NCBI RefSeq assembly: GCF_007830735.1
Contig: NZ_VLLN01000004.1
Coordinates: 1-64,000, forward strand
Source of the DNA: Geobacter argillaceus
GTDB taxonomy: Bacteria > Desulfobacterota > Desulfuromonadia > Geobacterales > DSM-12255
Direction: 5' to 3'
Length of the DNA: 64,000 nucleotides
Part shown: positions 51,503 to 60,757 of the stretch, piece by piece
Position numbering within the stretch: the first letter of the stretch is position 1
How the letters are laid out: every line of letters begins with the position of its first letter
Notes under the pieces: model-generated
What the model saw: the letters and a program-made list of their open reading frames with translations, nothing else
The model's database searches: none
Told to the model about the DNA's origin: nothing
Program-made: the position numbers and the translations under genes

Positions 51503-52582
51503 ATGACAACCCCTCACAAGAAACTGTTCATTCCCGGACCGGTCGAGGTTCACCCGGATATTCTTCAGGCCATGGCTACCCCGATGGTGGGGCATCGCAT
51601 GAAGGAATACGCCGTGCTGCACGGGCGTGTGAAGCAGAACCTGAAAAAGCTCCTTTTTACCGATGGCCGGGTTTTTCTTGCCACTTCCAGTGCCTTTGGC
51701 GTCATGGAAGGGGCGGTCCGCAACCTGGTGGCAAAGCGCTGCGCCAATTTCTGCAACGGTGCTTTTTCCGACAAATGGCATGACGTGACCCGTCGCTGCG
51801 GCATCGAGGCAGATGCCTACAAAGCGGAGTGGGGACAGCCGATTACCCCTGAACTGGTCGATCAAGCGCTGGCGACCGGTCGGTACGACGCCATTACCCT
51901 TATCCACAACGAAACCTCCACCGGTGTCATGTCTCCACTGGCAGAGATCGCCGAGGTGCTCAGGAAGTACCCTGAGGTCGTGTCGATCATCGATACGGTA
52001 TCCTCCATGAGTGCCATGAAGATCCCCCTGGATGAACTGGGGATCGACTGCTGTATCTTCGGGGTGCAGAAGGCGTTTGCCTTGCCGCCGGGGCTGGCGG
52101 TTTTCACCGCTTCGGAAAAGGCCCTTGCCAGGGCAACAGGAGTGGAGGGGCGCGGCTACTACTTTGACTTCCTGGAGTTCGCGGCCAGTGACGAGAAGGA
52201 CAATACACCGTCCACCCCCTGCATCTCCCTGATCTATGCCATGGACCGGCAACTGGAGCGGATCTTTGCCGAGGGGGTCGAGCATCGCTGGGCGCGGCAC
52301 CAGGAGATGGCGACCTATGTCCGGGAGTGGGCACAGGCCCGGGGATTTGCCCTCTTTCCGCCTCCCCATGCCCGTTCCGTAACGCTTACCTGTGCGACCA
52401 ATGAGCGCAATGTCGATCTGGGCTCGCTGAAAAGCAGGCTGGCGGAACGGGGGTATGCATTCGATGACGGGTACGGTAAAATTAAAGGCAAGACATTTCG
52501 GATTGCCCATATGGGCGACATGACGGTGGATGATCTCAGGGAATTCACCGGACAGATCGACGAACTGCTGGCGCATGTATAA
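51503..52582 (+). CDS. Class V aminotransferase (serine/alanine-glyoxylate or phosphoserine type)
   Basis: 359 residues, PLP fold type I. N terminus KLFIPGPVEVHPDILQAM and MVGHRMKEYAVLH, typical of the serine-pyruvate/SerC-like branch. Asp of the PLP pyridine site in SIIDTVSSMSAM, Schiff-base lysine in GVQKAFALPPGLAVF. It moves an amino group between serine, alanine or phosphoserine and a keto acid. In delta-proteobacterial genomes members of this branch are annotated as phosphoserine or serine-glyoxylate aminotransferase; the sequence here does not settle which. It is transcribed away from cbcL. Confidence 0.88.
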   Translation: MTTPHKKLFIPGPVEVHPDILQAMATPMVGHRMKEYAVLHGRVKQNLKKLLFTDGRVFLATSSAFGVMEGAVRNLVAKRCANFCNGAFSDKWHDVTRRCGIEADAYKAEWGQPITPELVDQALATGRYDAITLIHNETSTGVMSPLAEIAEVLRKYPEVVSIIDTVSSMSAMKIPLDELGIDCCIFGVQKAFALPPGLAVFTASEKALARATGVEGRGYYFDFLEFAASDEKDNTPSTPCISLIYAMDRQLERIFAEGVEHRWARHQEMATYVREWAQARGFALFPPPHARSVTLTCATNERNVDLGSLKSRLAERGYAFDDGYGKIKGKTFRIAHMGDMTVDDLREFTGQIDELLAHV

Positions 52583-52607
52583 CCGGTAACGGCAAGAGGA
52601 GGTCCGT

Positions 52608-52784
52608 ATGAAGTGCCCAAATTGTGGTGAAAGAACTTCGGTGGAGATCGACATGCACTCGGGAGGCTTTTCTCCCGACGAGTTACCGGTGAAGGAGTGT
52701 GGTGTTTGCGGGTTGGTCTGGCGGGTCAAGTACGTTGGTGATCAAACGGAAGTGGATATCATCAAGCCGGCGACAAAGAAATGA
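52608..52784 (+). CDS. Small zinc-ribbon protein (58 aa)
   Basis: 58 residues beginning MKCPNCGERTSVEIDMHSGG. Two CxxC pairs (CPNC at 3-6, CGVC at 31-34) form one zinc ribbon. AAGAGGAGG lies 6 bases before the ATG, and a terminator follows at once. It starts 26 bases after the aminotransferase and is probably on the same transcript. No function is known for the type. Confidence 0.85.
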   Translation: MKCPNCGERTSVEIDMHSGGFSPDELPVKECGVCGLVWRVKYVGDQTEVDIIKPATKK

Positions 52785-52822
52785 CAAAAAGGGCCAGTAC
52801 GGTAACGTGCTGGCCCTTTTTG
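52785..52822. terminator. Bidirectional terminator
   Basis: CAAAAAGGGCCAG (52785-52797) pairs with CTGGCCCTTTTTG (52810-52822), between the zinc-ribbon gene and the convergent ferredoxin gene. Confidence 0.9.
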
Positions 52823-52852
52823 TATTCGTGCGCGCCCGGCAGGGCGCATGGT

Positions 52853-53041
52853 CTACTGCCAGGAAATCGCCTGCACCGGACAGCCGTCTATGGCGCTTTG
52901 GATGTCAGATTCCGGTGCTCCGCCGGGATCGTAACATTCTGACTTGCCATCAGCGTTGAAGCGGAATACACCGGGGCAGGTGGAGACGCAGAGTCCGCAG
53001 CTGATGCATGCCTCCTGGTCGACGACAGGTATTTTTGCCAT
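52853..53041 (-). CDS. Single-cluster [4Fe-4S] ferredoxin
   Basis: 62 residues. CISCGLCVSTCPGVF provides three cluster ligands, and the last is in DGCPVQAISW, the arrangement of Desulfovibrio/Thermotoga-type monocluster ferredoxins. The extra Cys in STCPG and in ECYD may form the disulfide seen in that group. A low-potential cytoplasmic electron carrier; partner not indicated by neighbours. Confidence 0.92.
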   Translation of the reverse strand: MAKIPVVDQEACISCGLCVSTCPGVFRFNADGKSECYDPGGAPESDIQSAIDGCPVQAISWQ

Positions 53042-53292
53042 GCGATAAAACCCTCCGGAAGATTGACCTTGTGAGCTTCATGGTAGCATTATCCGTGGGC
53101 ATGTCAAATCATGTTCTGTCCTGTGGTTGTTTCGTCTTGCGAAATTAAATTTAACTACAAAAATTTACTTGCTTTAAAGGTGTTTTCTGGTTAATTCTTC
53201 GGAATCTTCGTACGGGGAATGCTGCTGGATGGAATTTCCGGCCTTCGAGAACCAAGGTGGAAAAATCAATAAAACATGAGGAGGAAGTTGGC

Positions 53293-55146
53293 ATGGGCTA
53301 CGAGGTTAAGAACGCGCAACTGCGCAAGTGGGTGGATGAAGTAACGGCGTTGTGTACGCCTGACAATATTCACTGGTGCGACGGTTCGCAGGAAGAGTAC
53401 GACAGCCTGTGCAGCCAACTGGTGCAAAGTGGCACCTTCCGCAAACTGAACAACGACAAGCGCCCCAACAGTTATCTCGCCTGGTCCGACCCGATCGACG
53501 TCGCCCGGGTCGAGGACCGCACCTTCATCTGCAGCCTCTCCAAGCAGGATGCCGGCCCGACCAACAACTGGATGCATCCCAAGGAGATGAAGGAGAAGCT
53601 GGGCGGTCTTTTCAAGGGGTGCATGAAGGGGCGCACCATGTACGTCATCCCCTTCAGCATGGGACCCCTGGGTTCGCCGATCGCCAAGATCGGGGTCGAG
53701 ATCTCAGACTCCCCTTACGTTGCGGTCAATATGAAGATCATGACCCGTATGGGGAAACAGGTCGTCGACGTGCTCGGCGACGGCGAATTCGTGCCGTGCC
53801 TCCATTCGGTCGGCGCACCGTTGGCGCCGGGGCAGAAGGACGTCGCCTGGCCGTGCAACAAGGAGAAGTACATCGTCCACTTCCCCGAGGAGCGCGCCAT
53901 CTGGTCGTTCGGTTCGGGCTACGGCGGCAACGCCCTGCTCGGCAAGAAGTGTCTGGCGTTGCGCATCGCCTCCAAGCAGGGGAAGGACGAAGGGTGGCTG
54001 GCCGAGCATATGCTGATCCTCGGCGTCCAGTCGCCCACCGGCGAGAAGACCTACGTTGGTGCCGCCTTTCCGAGTGCCTGCGGCAAGACCAACTTCGCCA
54101 TGTTGATTCCGCCCAAGCCGCTGCAGGACAAGGGGTGGAAGGTGACCACCCTGGGCGACGACATTGCCTGGATCAAGCCCGGCCCGGACGGCCAGGTCTA
54201 CGCCATTAACCCCGAGTTCGGCTATTTCGGCGTTGCCCCCGGCACGAACACCAAGACCAACCCCAACGCCATGGCCTCCTGCGCTGCGAACACCATCTTC
54301 ACCAACGTGGCCTTGACCGAGGACGGCGACGTCTGGTGGGAGGGGATGACCGACGAGCCGCCGGCAAAACTGACCGACTGGCAGGGGAACGCCTGGACTC
54401 CGGATTGCGGCCGCGTTGCTGCCCACCCCAACTCCCGCTTCACCGCGCCGGCCTCCCAGTGCCCCTCCATCGACCCTGACTGGGAAAACCCCAAAGGGGT
54501 ACCGATGAGCGCCTTTATCTTCGGCGGCCGCCGCAAGGATACCGTGCCGCTGGTCTACCAGGCGTTCAACTGGAACTTCGGCGTCTACCTCGCCTCCACC
54601 CTGGGGTCGGAGACCACTGCCGCTGCAGTCGGCGCCACCGGCAACGTACGCCGCGACCCCTTCGCCATGCTTCCGTTCTGCGGCTACCACATGGCCGACT
54701 ACTTCGGCCACTGGCTGCAGTTCGGCCGCACCATCCCCAAGCCGCCGCGGATATTCAGCGTCAATTGGTTCCGCAAGGATGCCAATGGCAAGTTCATCTG
54801 GCCGGGCTACGGCGACAACATGCGCGTCCTCAAGTGGATTGTCGAGCGCGTCCAGGGGAAGGCCGCAGCGGTGGAGTCACCGCTGGGCTGGATGCCGCGC
54901 TACGAGGACATGGACTGGGACGGCCTCGACATGTCGCGTGAGAAGTTCAACGACCTGATGTCGGTCGACCGGGACGTCTGGCAGAACGAACTGGTCGCCC
55001 ACGAAGAGCTGTTCGTCAAGCTCTTCGACCGTCTTCCCAAGGAGTTCCTGCATATGCGCGAGCTGATTACCTCCAGCCTCTGGCGCTCCCCGGAGCATTG
55101 GGAGCAGGCCGTCGGAGCGACTGCCAACGAGGGGTGGAACGATTAA
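53293..55146 (+). CDS. pckG: Phosphoenolpyruvate carboxykinase (GTP)
   Basis: 617 residues from ATG 53293, with GAGGAGG at 53279-53285; the frame opens earlier at 53257 without a good site. GTP-PEPCK signatures: [16 protein letters not shown] (P-loop/kinase-1a), [10 protein letters not shown] (metal site), the guanine-site stretch [26 protein letters not shown], seen as [11 protein letters not shown] and [13 protein letters not shown], and [11 protein letters not shown]. It interconverts oxaloacetate and PEP, feeding gluconeogenesis from acetate, propionate or lactate. Confidence 0.96.
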   Translation: MGYEVKNAQLRKWVDEVTALCTPDNIHWCDGSQEEYDSLCSQLVQSGTFRKLNNDKRPNSYLAWSDPIDVARVEDRTFICSLSKQDAGPTNNWMHPKEMKEKLGGLFKGCMKGRTMYVIPFSMGPLGSPIAKIGVEISDSPYVAVNMKIMTRMGKQVVDVLGDGEFVPCLHSVGAPLAPGQKDVAWPCNKEKYIVHFPEERAIWSFGSGYGGNALLGKKCLALRIASKQGKDEGWLAEHMLILGVQSPTGEKTYVGAAFPSACGKTNFAMLIPPKPLQDKGWKVTTLGDDIAWIKPGPDGQVYAINPEFGYFGVAPGTNTKTNPNAMASCAANTIFTNVALTEDGDVWWEGMTDEPPAKLTDWQGNAWTPDCGRVAAHPNSRFTAPASQCPSIDPDWENPKGVPMSAFIFGGRRKDTVPLVYQAFNWNFGVYLASTLGSETTAAAVGATGNVRRDPFAMLPFCGYHMADYFGHWLQFGRTIPKPPRIFSVNWFRKDANGKFIWPGYGDNMRVLKWIVERVQGKAAAVESPLGWMPRYEDMDWDGLDMSREKFNDLMSVDRDVWQNELVAHEELFVKLFDRLPKEFLHMRELITSSLWRSPEHWEQAVGATANEGWND

Positions 55147-55187
55147 GCTGTCCGCGGCCACCTGAACGCCGCACCTGTTGAACATGA

Positions 55188-55243
55188 AAGAGCTGGGTGG
55201 CAGTGCCGGTTTGTAACCGGCCTGTTCCCCGGCTCTTTTTTTG
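55188..55243 (+). terminator. Terminator of pckG
   Basis: AAGAGC (55188-55193) pairs with GCTCTT (55232-55237), with an inner CCGGTTTGTAACCGG hairpin, followed by a run of eight T residues. Confidence 0.8.
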
Positions 55244-55278
55244 TTTTGAAAGCGGATATGCCGGTGCCTTAATTCGGC

Positions 55279-55306
55279 TTGACAATGGCTCGGGGCGTAG
55301 TAAAAC
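55279..55306 (+). promoter_or_regulatory. Candidate promoter of the hya operon
   Basis: TTGACA (55279-55284), a 16-base spacer and TAAAAC (55301-55306), about 90 bases before the hydrogenase start. The -35 is perfect; the -10 is only 4 of 6. Confidence 0.45.
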
Positions 55307-55397
55307 ATTGTTGTTGTAGAGTTGTTTTTTGGAAAAGGAAGAGTGTCGTGAGACTGGTTCGTCGAACAATCCTTAACGGTTGAAAGGGGTTGATGTT

Positions 55398-56519
55398 ATG
55401 AGCGGATACGGTAACGGTCACGATCAGAAAAGTCCGGAACAGCAGTTCAGTTTTTCCCGGTTGTTGGCCGAAAAGGGGGTGTCCCGGCGGGACTTCATGA
55501 AGTTCTGTTCGGCCACGGCTGCGGCCCTGGCGCTCCCCCCCGCATTTGGGCCGCAGATTGCCCGGGCACTGGACGAGGTAAAGCGCCCCACCCTGGTCTG
55601 GCTGGAGTTCCAGAGCTGCACCGGTGACACCGAGGCGTTGCTCCGCGCCGCCAACCCGACCGTTGCCGAGATCGTGCTGGATATCCTCTCCATCGACTAT
55701 GCCGAGACCATCATGGCCGCTGCGGGACACCTGGCCGAGGCCAATCTCGACAAAGTGCTGAAGGAGGAAAAAGGAAAGTATATTGCCGTGGTGGAAGGCT
55801 CCATCCCGCTGAAGGACGACGGCATCTACTGCTGCATCGGCGGCAGGACCGCCGTTGACCGGGCCCGGGAGGTCTGCGGCGGTGCCTTTGCCACGATCGC
55901 GGTGGGGACCTGCGCCTCCTATGGTGGCATCCCTGCCGCAGCCCCCAACCCGACCGGCGCCGTCGGCGTCAGTACGGCGGTTCCCAGCGCCACGGTCATC
56001 AACCTCCCCGGCTGTCCGTTGAATGCCGACAATCTTACTGCCACCATTGTTCACTTTCTCCTCTTCAAGAAGCTGCCGGCCACCGACGGTATCGGCCGCC
56101 CCCTGTTCGCGTATGGCAAGCGGATACACGACAACTGCGAGCGTCGGCCCCACTTCGACGCCGGCCAGTATGTGGAGGCCTGGGGCGACCAGGGCCACCG
56201 GAAGGGGCATTGCCTCTACAAGATGGGGTGCAAGGGGCCGGAAACCTGGCATAACTGCCCGACCCAGCGGTACAACGACAAGACGAGTTGGCCCGTCGGC
56301 TCGGGCCACGGCTGTGCCGGCTGCTCCCAGCCGATGTTCTGGGACACCATGACCCCGTTCTACCGGCGTCTTCCCAACGTGCCCGGTTTTGGCATCGAGA
56401 CCACGGCCGACACCATCGGCCTCGGCCTGGCGGCTGGCACGGCAGCGGCATTCGCGGCCCATGGTGTGGTCAGCGCCTGCCGGCGCGGTGATACTTCCGA
56501 AGGGGCAAAGGAGGAGTAA
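55398..56519 (+). CDS. hyaS: [NiFe]-hydrogenase small subunit (Hya type)
   Basis: 373 residues from ATG 55398, after AAGGGG. Tat signal VSRRDFMKFCSATAAALAL. Fe-S ligands are spread as in periplasmic group 1 hydrogenases: FQSCTGDTE, VGTCASYGG and NLPGCP for the proximal cluster, CERRPHFD, HCLYKMGCKG and HNCP for the distal/medial clusters, and GHGCAGCSQPMFW. The proximal site has the single Cys of standard enzymes, not the CxxCC-type pattern of oxygen-tolerant hydrogenases. A short hydrophobic C-terminal segment may anchor it. Operon order small-large-cytochrome b-protease equals hyaSLBP of Geobacter. Confidence 0.95.
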   Translation: MSGYGNGHDQKSPEQQFSFSRLLAEKGVSRRDFMKFCSATAAALALPPAFGPQIARALDEVKRPTLVWLEFQSCTGDTEALLRAANPTVAEIVLDILSIDYAETIMAAAGHLAEANLDKVLKEEKGKYIAVVEGSIPLKDDGIYCCIGGRTAVDRAREVCGGAFATIAVGTCASYGGIPAAAPNPTGAVGVSTAVPSATVINLPGCPLNADNLTATIVHFLLFKKLPATDGIGRPLFAYGKRIHDNCERRPHFDAGQYVEAWGDQGHRKGHCLYKMGCKGPETWHNCPTQRYNDKTSWPVGSGHGCAGCSQPMFWDTMTPFYRRLPNVPGFGIETTADTIGLGLAAGTAAAFAAHGVVSACRRGDTSEGAKEE

Positions 56520-56522
56520 TCT

Positions 56523-58223
56523 ATGACCAGGATTGTCGTGGACCCGATTACCCGGATCGAAGGACACCTGCGTATCGAGGCGGAGGTAAACGGCGGCAGG
56601 ATCACCAACGCCTGGAGCTCAAGCACCATGTTCCGGGGGATCGAAAAGATCCTGAAAGGGCGCGATCCGCGTGATGCCTGGTTCTTTACCCAGCGCTTCT
56701 GCGGTGTCTGTACCACGGTTCACTCCATCGCCTCCATCCGGGCGGTGGAGAACGCCCTGAACATAAAGGTGCCCCCCAACGCCGAATCGATTCGCAACAT
56801 CATCATGGGAATCCAGAACGTGCAGGACCACGTGATTCATTTCTACCACCTGCACGCCCTGGACTGGGTGGACATCACCTCGGCCCTGCAGGCCGATCCG
56901 GCCAGGACCGCCCAACTTGCCGCCTCCATCTCCGACTGGCCCCTCAACTCCTTCACCTACTTCAAGGGGATACAGGAGCGGCTGAAGGCATTCGTGGCCA
57001 AGGGGCGCCTCGGTCCGTTCGCCAACGCCTACTGGGGGCATCCGGCCATGAAGCTGCCGCCGGAGGCCAACCTGATGGCCACGGCCCATTACCTTGAGGC
57101 GCTTGAGTGGCAGAAGGACGTCATCCGTATCCACGCCATTCTGGGGAGCAAGAACCCCCATCCCCAGACCTTTCTGGTGGGGGGGATGGCGATTCCGGTC
57201 GATCCCGATTCCCAGAACGCCCTCAATGCCGACAAGCTGGCCGAGATCGGCGGCTTGCTGAAAAAGGCCAAGGAGTTCGTGGAAAAGGTCTACATTCCCG
57301 ACCTGCTGGCGGTCGCCTCCTTCTACAAGGATTGGGCCGGCATCGGGGCCGGCGTGGGGAACTACCTCTCCTGCGGCGAGTTCCCTGACCCGGTAAGCGG
57401 CAGGCTCTTCTTCCCGGCAGGGATCGTTCTCGGCAGGGACCTCTCCAAGGTCCTTCCGCTGGATCACCGGAAGGTCGCCGAGTACGTGGACCACTCCTGG
57501 TATGACTACTCGGGAGGGCAGGGGAAGGGCGCCCACCCGTGGGAGGGGGAGACCGAGGCGCGCTACAGCGGTCCCAAGCCGCCGTACCAGCAACTGGACA
57601 CGGATCGAAAGTATTCCTGGGTCAAGGCCCCCCGCTATGAGGAACGGCCGATGGAGGTCGGCCCGCTTGCCAAGCTCCTGGTCGCCTACGCCTCGGGCCA
57701 CACACCGACCCGGGATGCAGTGGGTTTCGTTCTGAAACAGCTGAACGTCGGTCCCGAGGCCCTTTTCTCCACCCTGGGACGGACCGCGGCCCGGGGGCTC
57801 GACTGCCTCATCACCGCCCAAGAGCTCCCGACCTGGCATGCCCAACTGGTGGACAACATGGGCAAGGGAGATCTGCGGGTCCATACTGGCGAGAAGTGGG
57901 ACCCGGCCACCTGGCCCATGGAAGCGGCCGGCTACGGCTGGCACGAGGCGCCGCGGGGGGCACTCGGGCACTGGATCAAGATCAGGGACCAGAAGATCCT
58001 CAACTACCAGGCCGTGGTCCCCTCCACCTGGAACGCCTCGCCCCGTGACCACAAGGGGCAGCGGGGGCCCTACGAGGAGGCGCTCATCGGTACACCCATC
58101 GCTGATCCGAACCGGCCGGTGGAGATCCTGCGCACCATCCACTCCTTCGATCCCTGTCTGGCCTGCGCAGTGCATCTGCTGGATACCCGGGGGAACGAGA
58201 TGGTGCGGGTTACCGTGAAATAG
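56523..58223 (+). CDS. hyaL: [NiFe]-hydrogenase large subunit
   Basis: 566 residues. L1 motif RFCGVCTTVHS (near residue 60) and C-terminal L2 motif DPCLACAVH provide the four Ni-Fe cysteines. After the His come 15 residues (LLDTRGNEMVRVTVK), the peptide removed by the maturation protease HyaP. It oxidises H2 in the periplasm and is exported with the small subunit. The start lies 3 bases after the hyaS stop. Confidence 0.96.
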   Translation: MTRIVVDPITRIEGHLRIEAEVNGGRITNAWSSSTMFRGIEKILKGRDPRDAWFFTQRFCGVCTTVHSIASIRAVENALNIKVPPNAESIRNIIMGIQNVQDHVIHFYHLHALDWVDITSALQADPARTAQLAASISDWPLNSFTYFKGIQERLKAFVAKGRLGPFANAYWGHPAMKLPPEANLMATAHYLEALEWQKDVIRIHAILGSKNPHPQTFLVGGMAIPVDPDSQNALNADKLAEIGGLLKKAKEFVEKVYIPDLLAVASFYKDWAGIGAGVGNYLSCGEFPDPVSGRLFFPAGIVLGRDLSKVLPLDHRKVAEYVDHSWYDYSGGQGKGAHPWEGETEARYSGPKPPYQQLDTDRKYSWVKAPRYEERPMEVGPLAKLLVAYASGHTPTRDAVGFVLKQLNVGPEALFSTLGRTAARGLDCLITAQELPTWHAQLVDNMGKGDLRVHTGEKWDPATWPMEAAGYGWHEAPRGALGHWIKIRDQKILNYQAVVPSTWNASPRDHKGQRGPYEEALIGTPIADPNRPVEILRTIHSFDPCLACAVHLLDTRGNEMVRVTVK

Positions 58224-58232
58224 GAGTCGCCC

Positions 58233-58892
58233 ATGGGACATCTGTATGAGAAGTATGTCTGGGAAGTCCCGGTGCGTGTCACCCACTGGGTCAACATGCT
58301 CGCCATCATCACCCTGACGGTGACCGGGCTGTTCATCGGCTCACCGAAGACCGTGGCCCTGACGCCGTCCGCATTCGCCATGGGGTGGATCAGGTTCATC
58401 CACTTCGTTTCCGGATATGCACTTACCATCAGTGTCCTGTCCCGGATCTACTGGGCGGTTGTCACGAAGAACAGCTATGCCGGCTGGCGGGAGTTCTTCC
58501 CGGTCCTGACCCGTGACGGGCGGCACAAGATGCTGGCTGCCTTCAAGTACTATACGTTCATCAGCAGGAAGGTGCCGGCAGCACCGGGACACAACGCCCT
58601 GGCCGGCACCGCCTATGCGGTGGTGTTCCTCCTCTACCTGGTCATGATCGGCACCGGGTTTGCGCTTTACTCGGAGCGGGCGCCGAACGGCATCCTGCAC
58701 AAAGCTATGGGGTGGCTCTTCTGGCTCTTCTCCAACCAGGGGATGCGGCTCACCCATCACTGCGTCATGTGGCTATTGATCGCCTTTGCCATCCACCATG
58801 TCTACAGTGCCTGGCTGATGGATGTGAAGGAAAAGGGCGGGGTGATGTCGAGCATCTTCAGTGGCTACAAGACCGTGCGGAGCAGGGAGTGA
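58233..58892 (+). CDS. hyaB: Hydrogenase cytochrome b subunit
   Basis: 219 residues with four helices (MLAIITLTVTGLFIG, FIHFVSGYALTISVL, AYAVVFLLYLVMIGTGFALY, THHCVMWLLIAFAIHHVYSAW). Heme b ligands are likely in VRVTHWVN, IRFIHFVSG and the HH/IHH of the last helix, as in HyaC/HydC. It links H2 oxidation to the menaquinone pool. The stop overlaps the protease start (GTGA). Confidence 0.93.
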   Translation: MGHLYEKYVWEVPVRVTHWVNMLAIITLTVTGLFIGSPKTVALTPSAFAMGWIRFIHFVSGYALTISVLSRIYWAVVTKNSYAGWREFFPVLTRDGRHKMLAAFKYYTFISRKVPAAPGHNALAGTAYAVVFLLYLVMIGTGFALYSERAPNGILHKAMGWLFWLFSNQGMRLTHHCVMWLLIAFAIHHVYSAWLMDVKEKGGVMSSIFSGYKTVRSRE

Positions 58893-59371
58893 CAGACTCT
58901 ATCCTCGTGCTCGGCATCGGTAACCTGCTGATGGCCGACGACGGTGTCGGCGTCAGGGTGGTGCAGGGGCTGGCGTCGCGTTACCGCTTTCCGGCCGGGG
59001 TGACGGTTCTGGATGGCGGGACCCTGGGGCTTGACCTCCTTCCCCGGCTGGAAGGGGTCGAGCGGCTGCTGGTAGTGGACGCGGTGGAAACCGGTGACAA
59101 GCCGGGCACCATGGTCCGTCTCACCGGCGATGACATCCCCCTGGCCCTGGAGACCAAGGTGTCGCCCCACCAGATGGGATTGAAGGACCTGCTGACCGTG
59201 GCATCCCTTCAGGGGCATGTGCCACGGGAGATGGTCCTCTGGGGGGTACAGCCGGCGAGCATCGAACTGGACATGGCATTGACGCCGCCGGTGGCGGAGA
59301 CGCTGCCGTTGTTGGAGGAGGAGGTGCTGCGGGAGCTGGCTGTTTGGGGGGTGGCTCCGGATTTGCGCTGA
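58889..59371 (+). CDS. hyaP: Hydrogenase maturation protease
   Basis: 160 residues with GTG start overlapping the hyaB stop by 4 bases (GGAG at 58879-58882). HybD-type fold: LVLGIGNLLMADDGVGVRVV with the first acidic metal ligand, RLLVVDAVETGDKPG, and SPHQMGLKDLL with the His ligand. It cleaves the 15-residue tail of the large subunit after nickel insertion. Confidence 0.94.
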   Translation: MTDSILVLGIGNLLMADDGVGVRVVQGLASRYRFPAGVTVLDGGTLGLDLLPRLEGVERLLVVDAVETGDKPGTMVRLTGDDIPLALETKVSPHQMGLKDLLTVASLQGHVPREMVLWGVQPASIELDMALTPPVAETLPLLEEEVLRELAVWGVAPDLR

Positions 59372-59396
59372 TTCCCGTTTTCAAGAGAAGGGAATC

Positions 59397-59431
59397 AAAA
59401 AGGCCCGGTGCGTATGCTGTCCGGGCCTTTT
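59397..59431 (+). terminator. Terminator of the hya operon
   Basis: AAAAAGGCCCGG (59397-59408), a 12-base loop and CCGGGCCTTTT. A second small hairpin, GATTCCC/GGGAATC (59370-59396), precedes it. Loop and right arm recur almost unchanged at 61461-61497. Confidence 0.88.
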
Positions 59432-59508
59432 CGGTGCAAGAAACTGTCAATGTATAGACGCGGCACCTAATTTCCCCCTACAACCTGTCCCTGGAATACA
59501 CCACGAGG

Positions 59509-60384
59509 ATGAGCCGGTCATGCGCAAGACAAAGGAAGAGACTGACCTGGAAAAACGGTCTGGAGGCTGCTGCTGTGTGCAATGAAACAGGGGTGCCTCT
59601 CCTTGAGCACGACCATGTGGATGCGCCGGTGTTCCTTCCCGGCAACATGCTGGAAGCCGCCAGAGTACAGAAGAACCTGCCGCCGCTGACGGTACCGCAC
59701 GGCTGTCTTCTTGATTTTGACGGCGAACTGGTTGAATTCTTGGTTGCCAGTGGGAACGCAAGGCTCGAAGCCGCCTGGCCATGCTTCCATACGCGGCTGT
59801 ATCGCTGGTCGGTAGACGGAACAGAGTACGGGATTATCGGCGGCACGGTCGGTGCCCCATTCGCGGTCCTTGTCGCTGAAGAACTGTTCGCCTTGGGGTG
59901 CAAGGCCCTTGTAACCATTTCCTCTGCCGGACTCATTGCCGAACAGCTCCGGCCCCCCTTGTTTCTGCTGATTGAACAGGCATTGCGTGATGAAGGGACA
60001 AGTTATCACTATCTGTCGCCTGCCCGCTATGCAGAGGCATCCCCGGCATTGGTGGAGGCAGTGGCTAAGCAGTTGAGAGCAGCCCAACTCCAGTGTATCC
60101 GGGGTAATTCCTGGACAACCGATGCTCCTTTTCGCGAGACAGCGCAACTCATTGCCGCACGACGGGGTGAAGGCATCATTTCCGTGGAAATGGAAGCAGC
60201 CGCCTTACTGGCAATGGGCGCGGCCCTGAACAAACCGGTCATCTGTTTCGCCCACATCACCAATTCCATGGCCACCCGTGACGACGATTTCGAAAAGGGT
60301 GGCGATGATGGCCATGTAATCGCGTTGAGAGTCTGCGCCTTGGCACTATCCGCACTATTGGAGCACAATAGAGAAAACGCATGA
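59509..60384 (+). CDS. Nucleoside phosphorylase-like protein
   Basis: 291 residues, PNP/UDP-phosphorylase fold: GIIGGTVGAPFAVLVAEELFALGCKALVTIS (as GTVGAPFAVLVAEEL and KALVTISSAG) and the substrate-site block ISVEMEAAALLAMGAAL, with conserved EMEAA. The family cleaves nucleosides with phosphate. The start is uncertain: ATG 59509 has GAGG immediately before it, too close for a good ribosome site, and homologues probably begin nearer PVFLPGNML. The stop overlaps a broken methyltransferase gene. Confidence 0.75.
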   Translation: MSRSCARQRKRLTWKNGLEAAAVCNETGVPLLEHDHVDAPVFLPGNMLEAARVQKNLPPLTVPHGCLLDFDGELVEFLVASGNARLEAAWPCFHTRLYRWSVDGTEYGIIGGTVGAPFAVLVAEELFALGCKALVTISSAGLIAEQLRPPLFLLIEQALRDEGTSYHYLSPARYAEASPALVEAVAKQLRAAQLQCIRGNSWTTDAPFRETAQLIAARRGEGIISVEMEAAALLAMGAALNKPVICFAHITNSMATRDDDFEKGGDDGHVIALRVCALALSALLEHNRENA

Positions 60385-60716
60385 AAGTTTGTGACAGCGG
60401 CATGCCGGCTGAAGGAATGTGGGCTGGTTTTTTCAATCCGGCCAAGGATTTGGAAACCTTTGGCCTCAACCCTGCATCATGAAGAGCCGGTCGCCTTGAT
60501 GAAGGAGGCGCTGCGCGTTTTCAAGCCGAATGGCATGCTGGCGGTGTTCACTGGAACTATGACCCAACGCCGCGTGGATCAGCAATGGAAATCTGTCCAC
60601 GACCGGAACAGTGCATTGAATGGGGGAATACAGCCGGATTCCGCTTTAAGGAGCAGAACCGCTTCGACCTGCCGCCGTACCATTACGGTCTGCTCTTAAG
60701 AAAGCCCTTTACCTGA
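60381..60716 (+). pseudogene. Broken SAM-dependent methyltransferase (internal deletion plus frameshifts)
   Basis: Three pieces of one methyltransferase are visible. N-terminal piece MKVCDSGMPAEGMWAGFFNP then AKDLETFGLNPAS-stop (frame of 60381). Middle piece LHHEEPVALMKEALRVFKP in the +1 frame. C-terminal piece HWNYDPTPRGSAMEICPRPE and then FRFKEQNRFDLPPYHYGLLL back in the first frame, ending at TGA 60714-60716. The SAM-binding GxGxG region, about 60-70 codons, is missing between the first two. The gene is clearly not functional. Its ATG overlaps the stop of the preceding phosphorylase-like gene, a trace of a former operon. Confidence 0.85.
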
Positions 60717-60757
60717 TAGGAAACTGATAGCTACCCGTGAGGTAGCTGGGAACCGTC

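Noticed and set aside
55398-56519. Oxygen-tolerant hydrogenase signature
   Set aside because: The small subunit has FQSCTG with a single Cys at the proximal cluster, not the extra cysteines of oxygen-tolerant enzymes.
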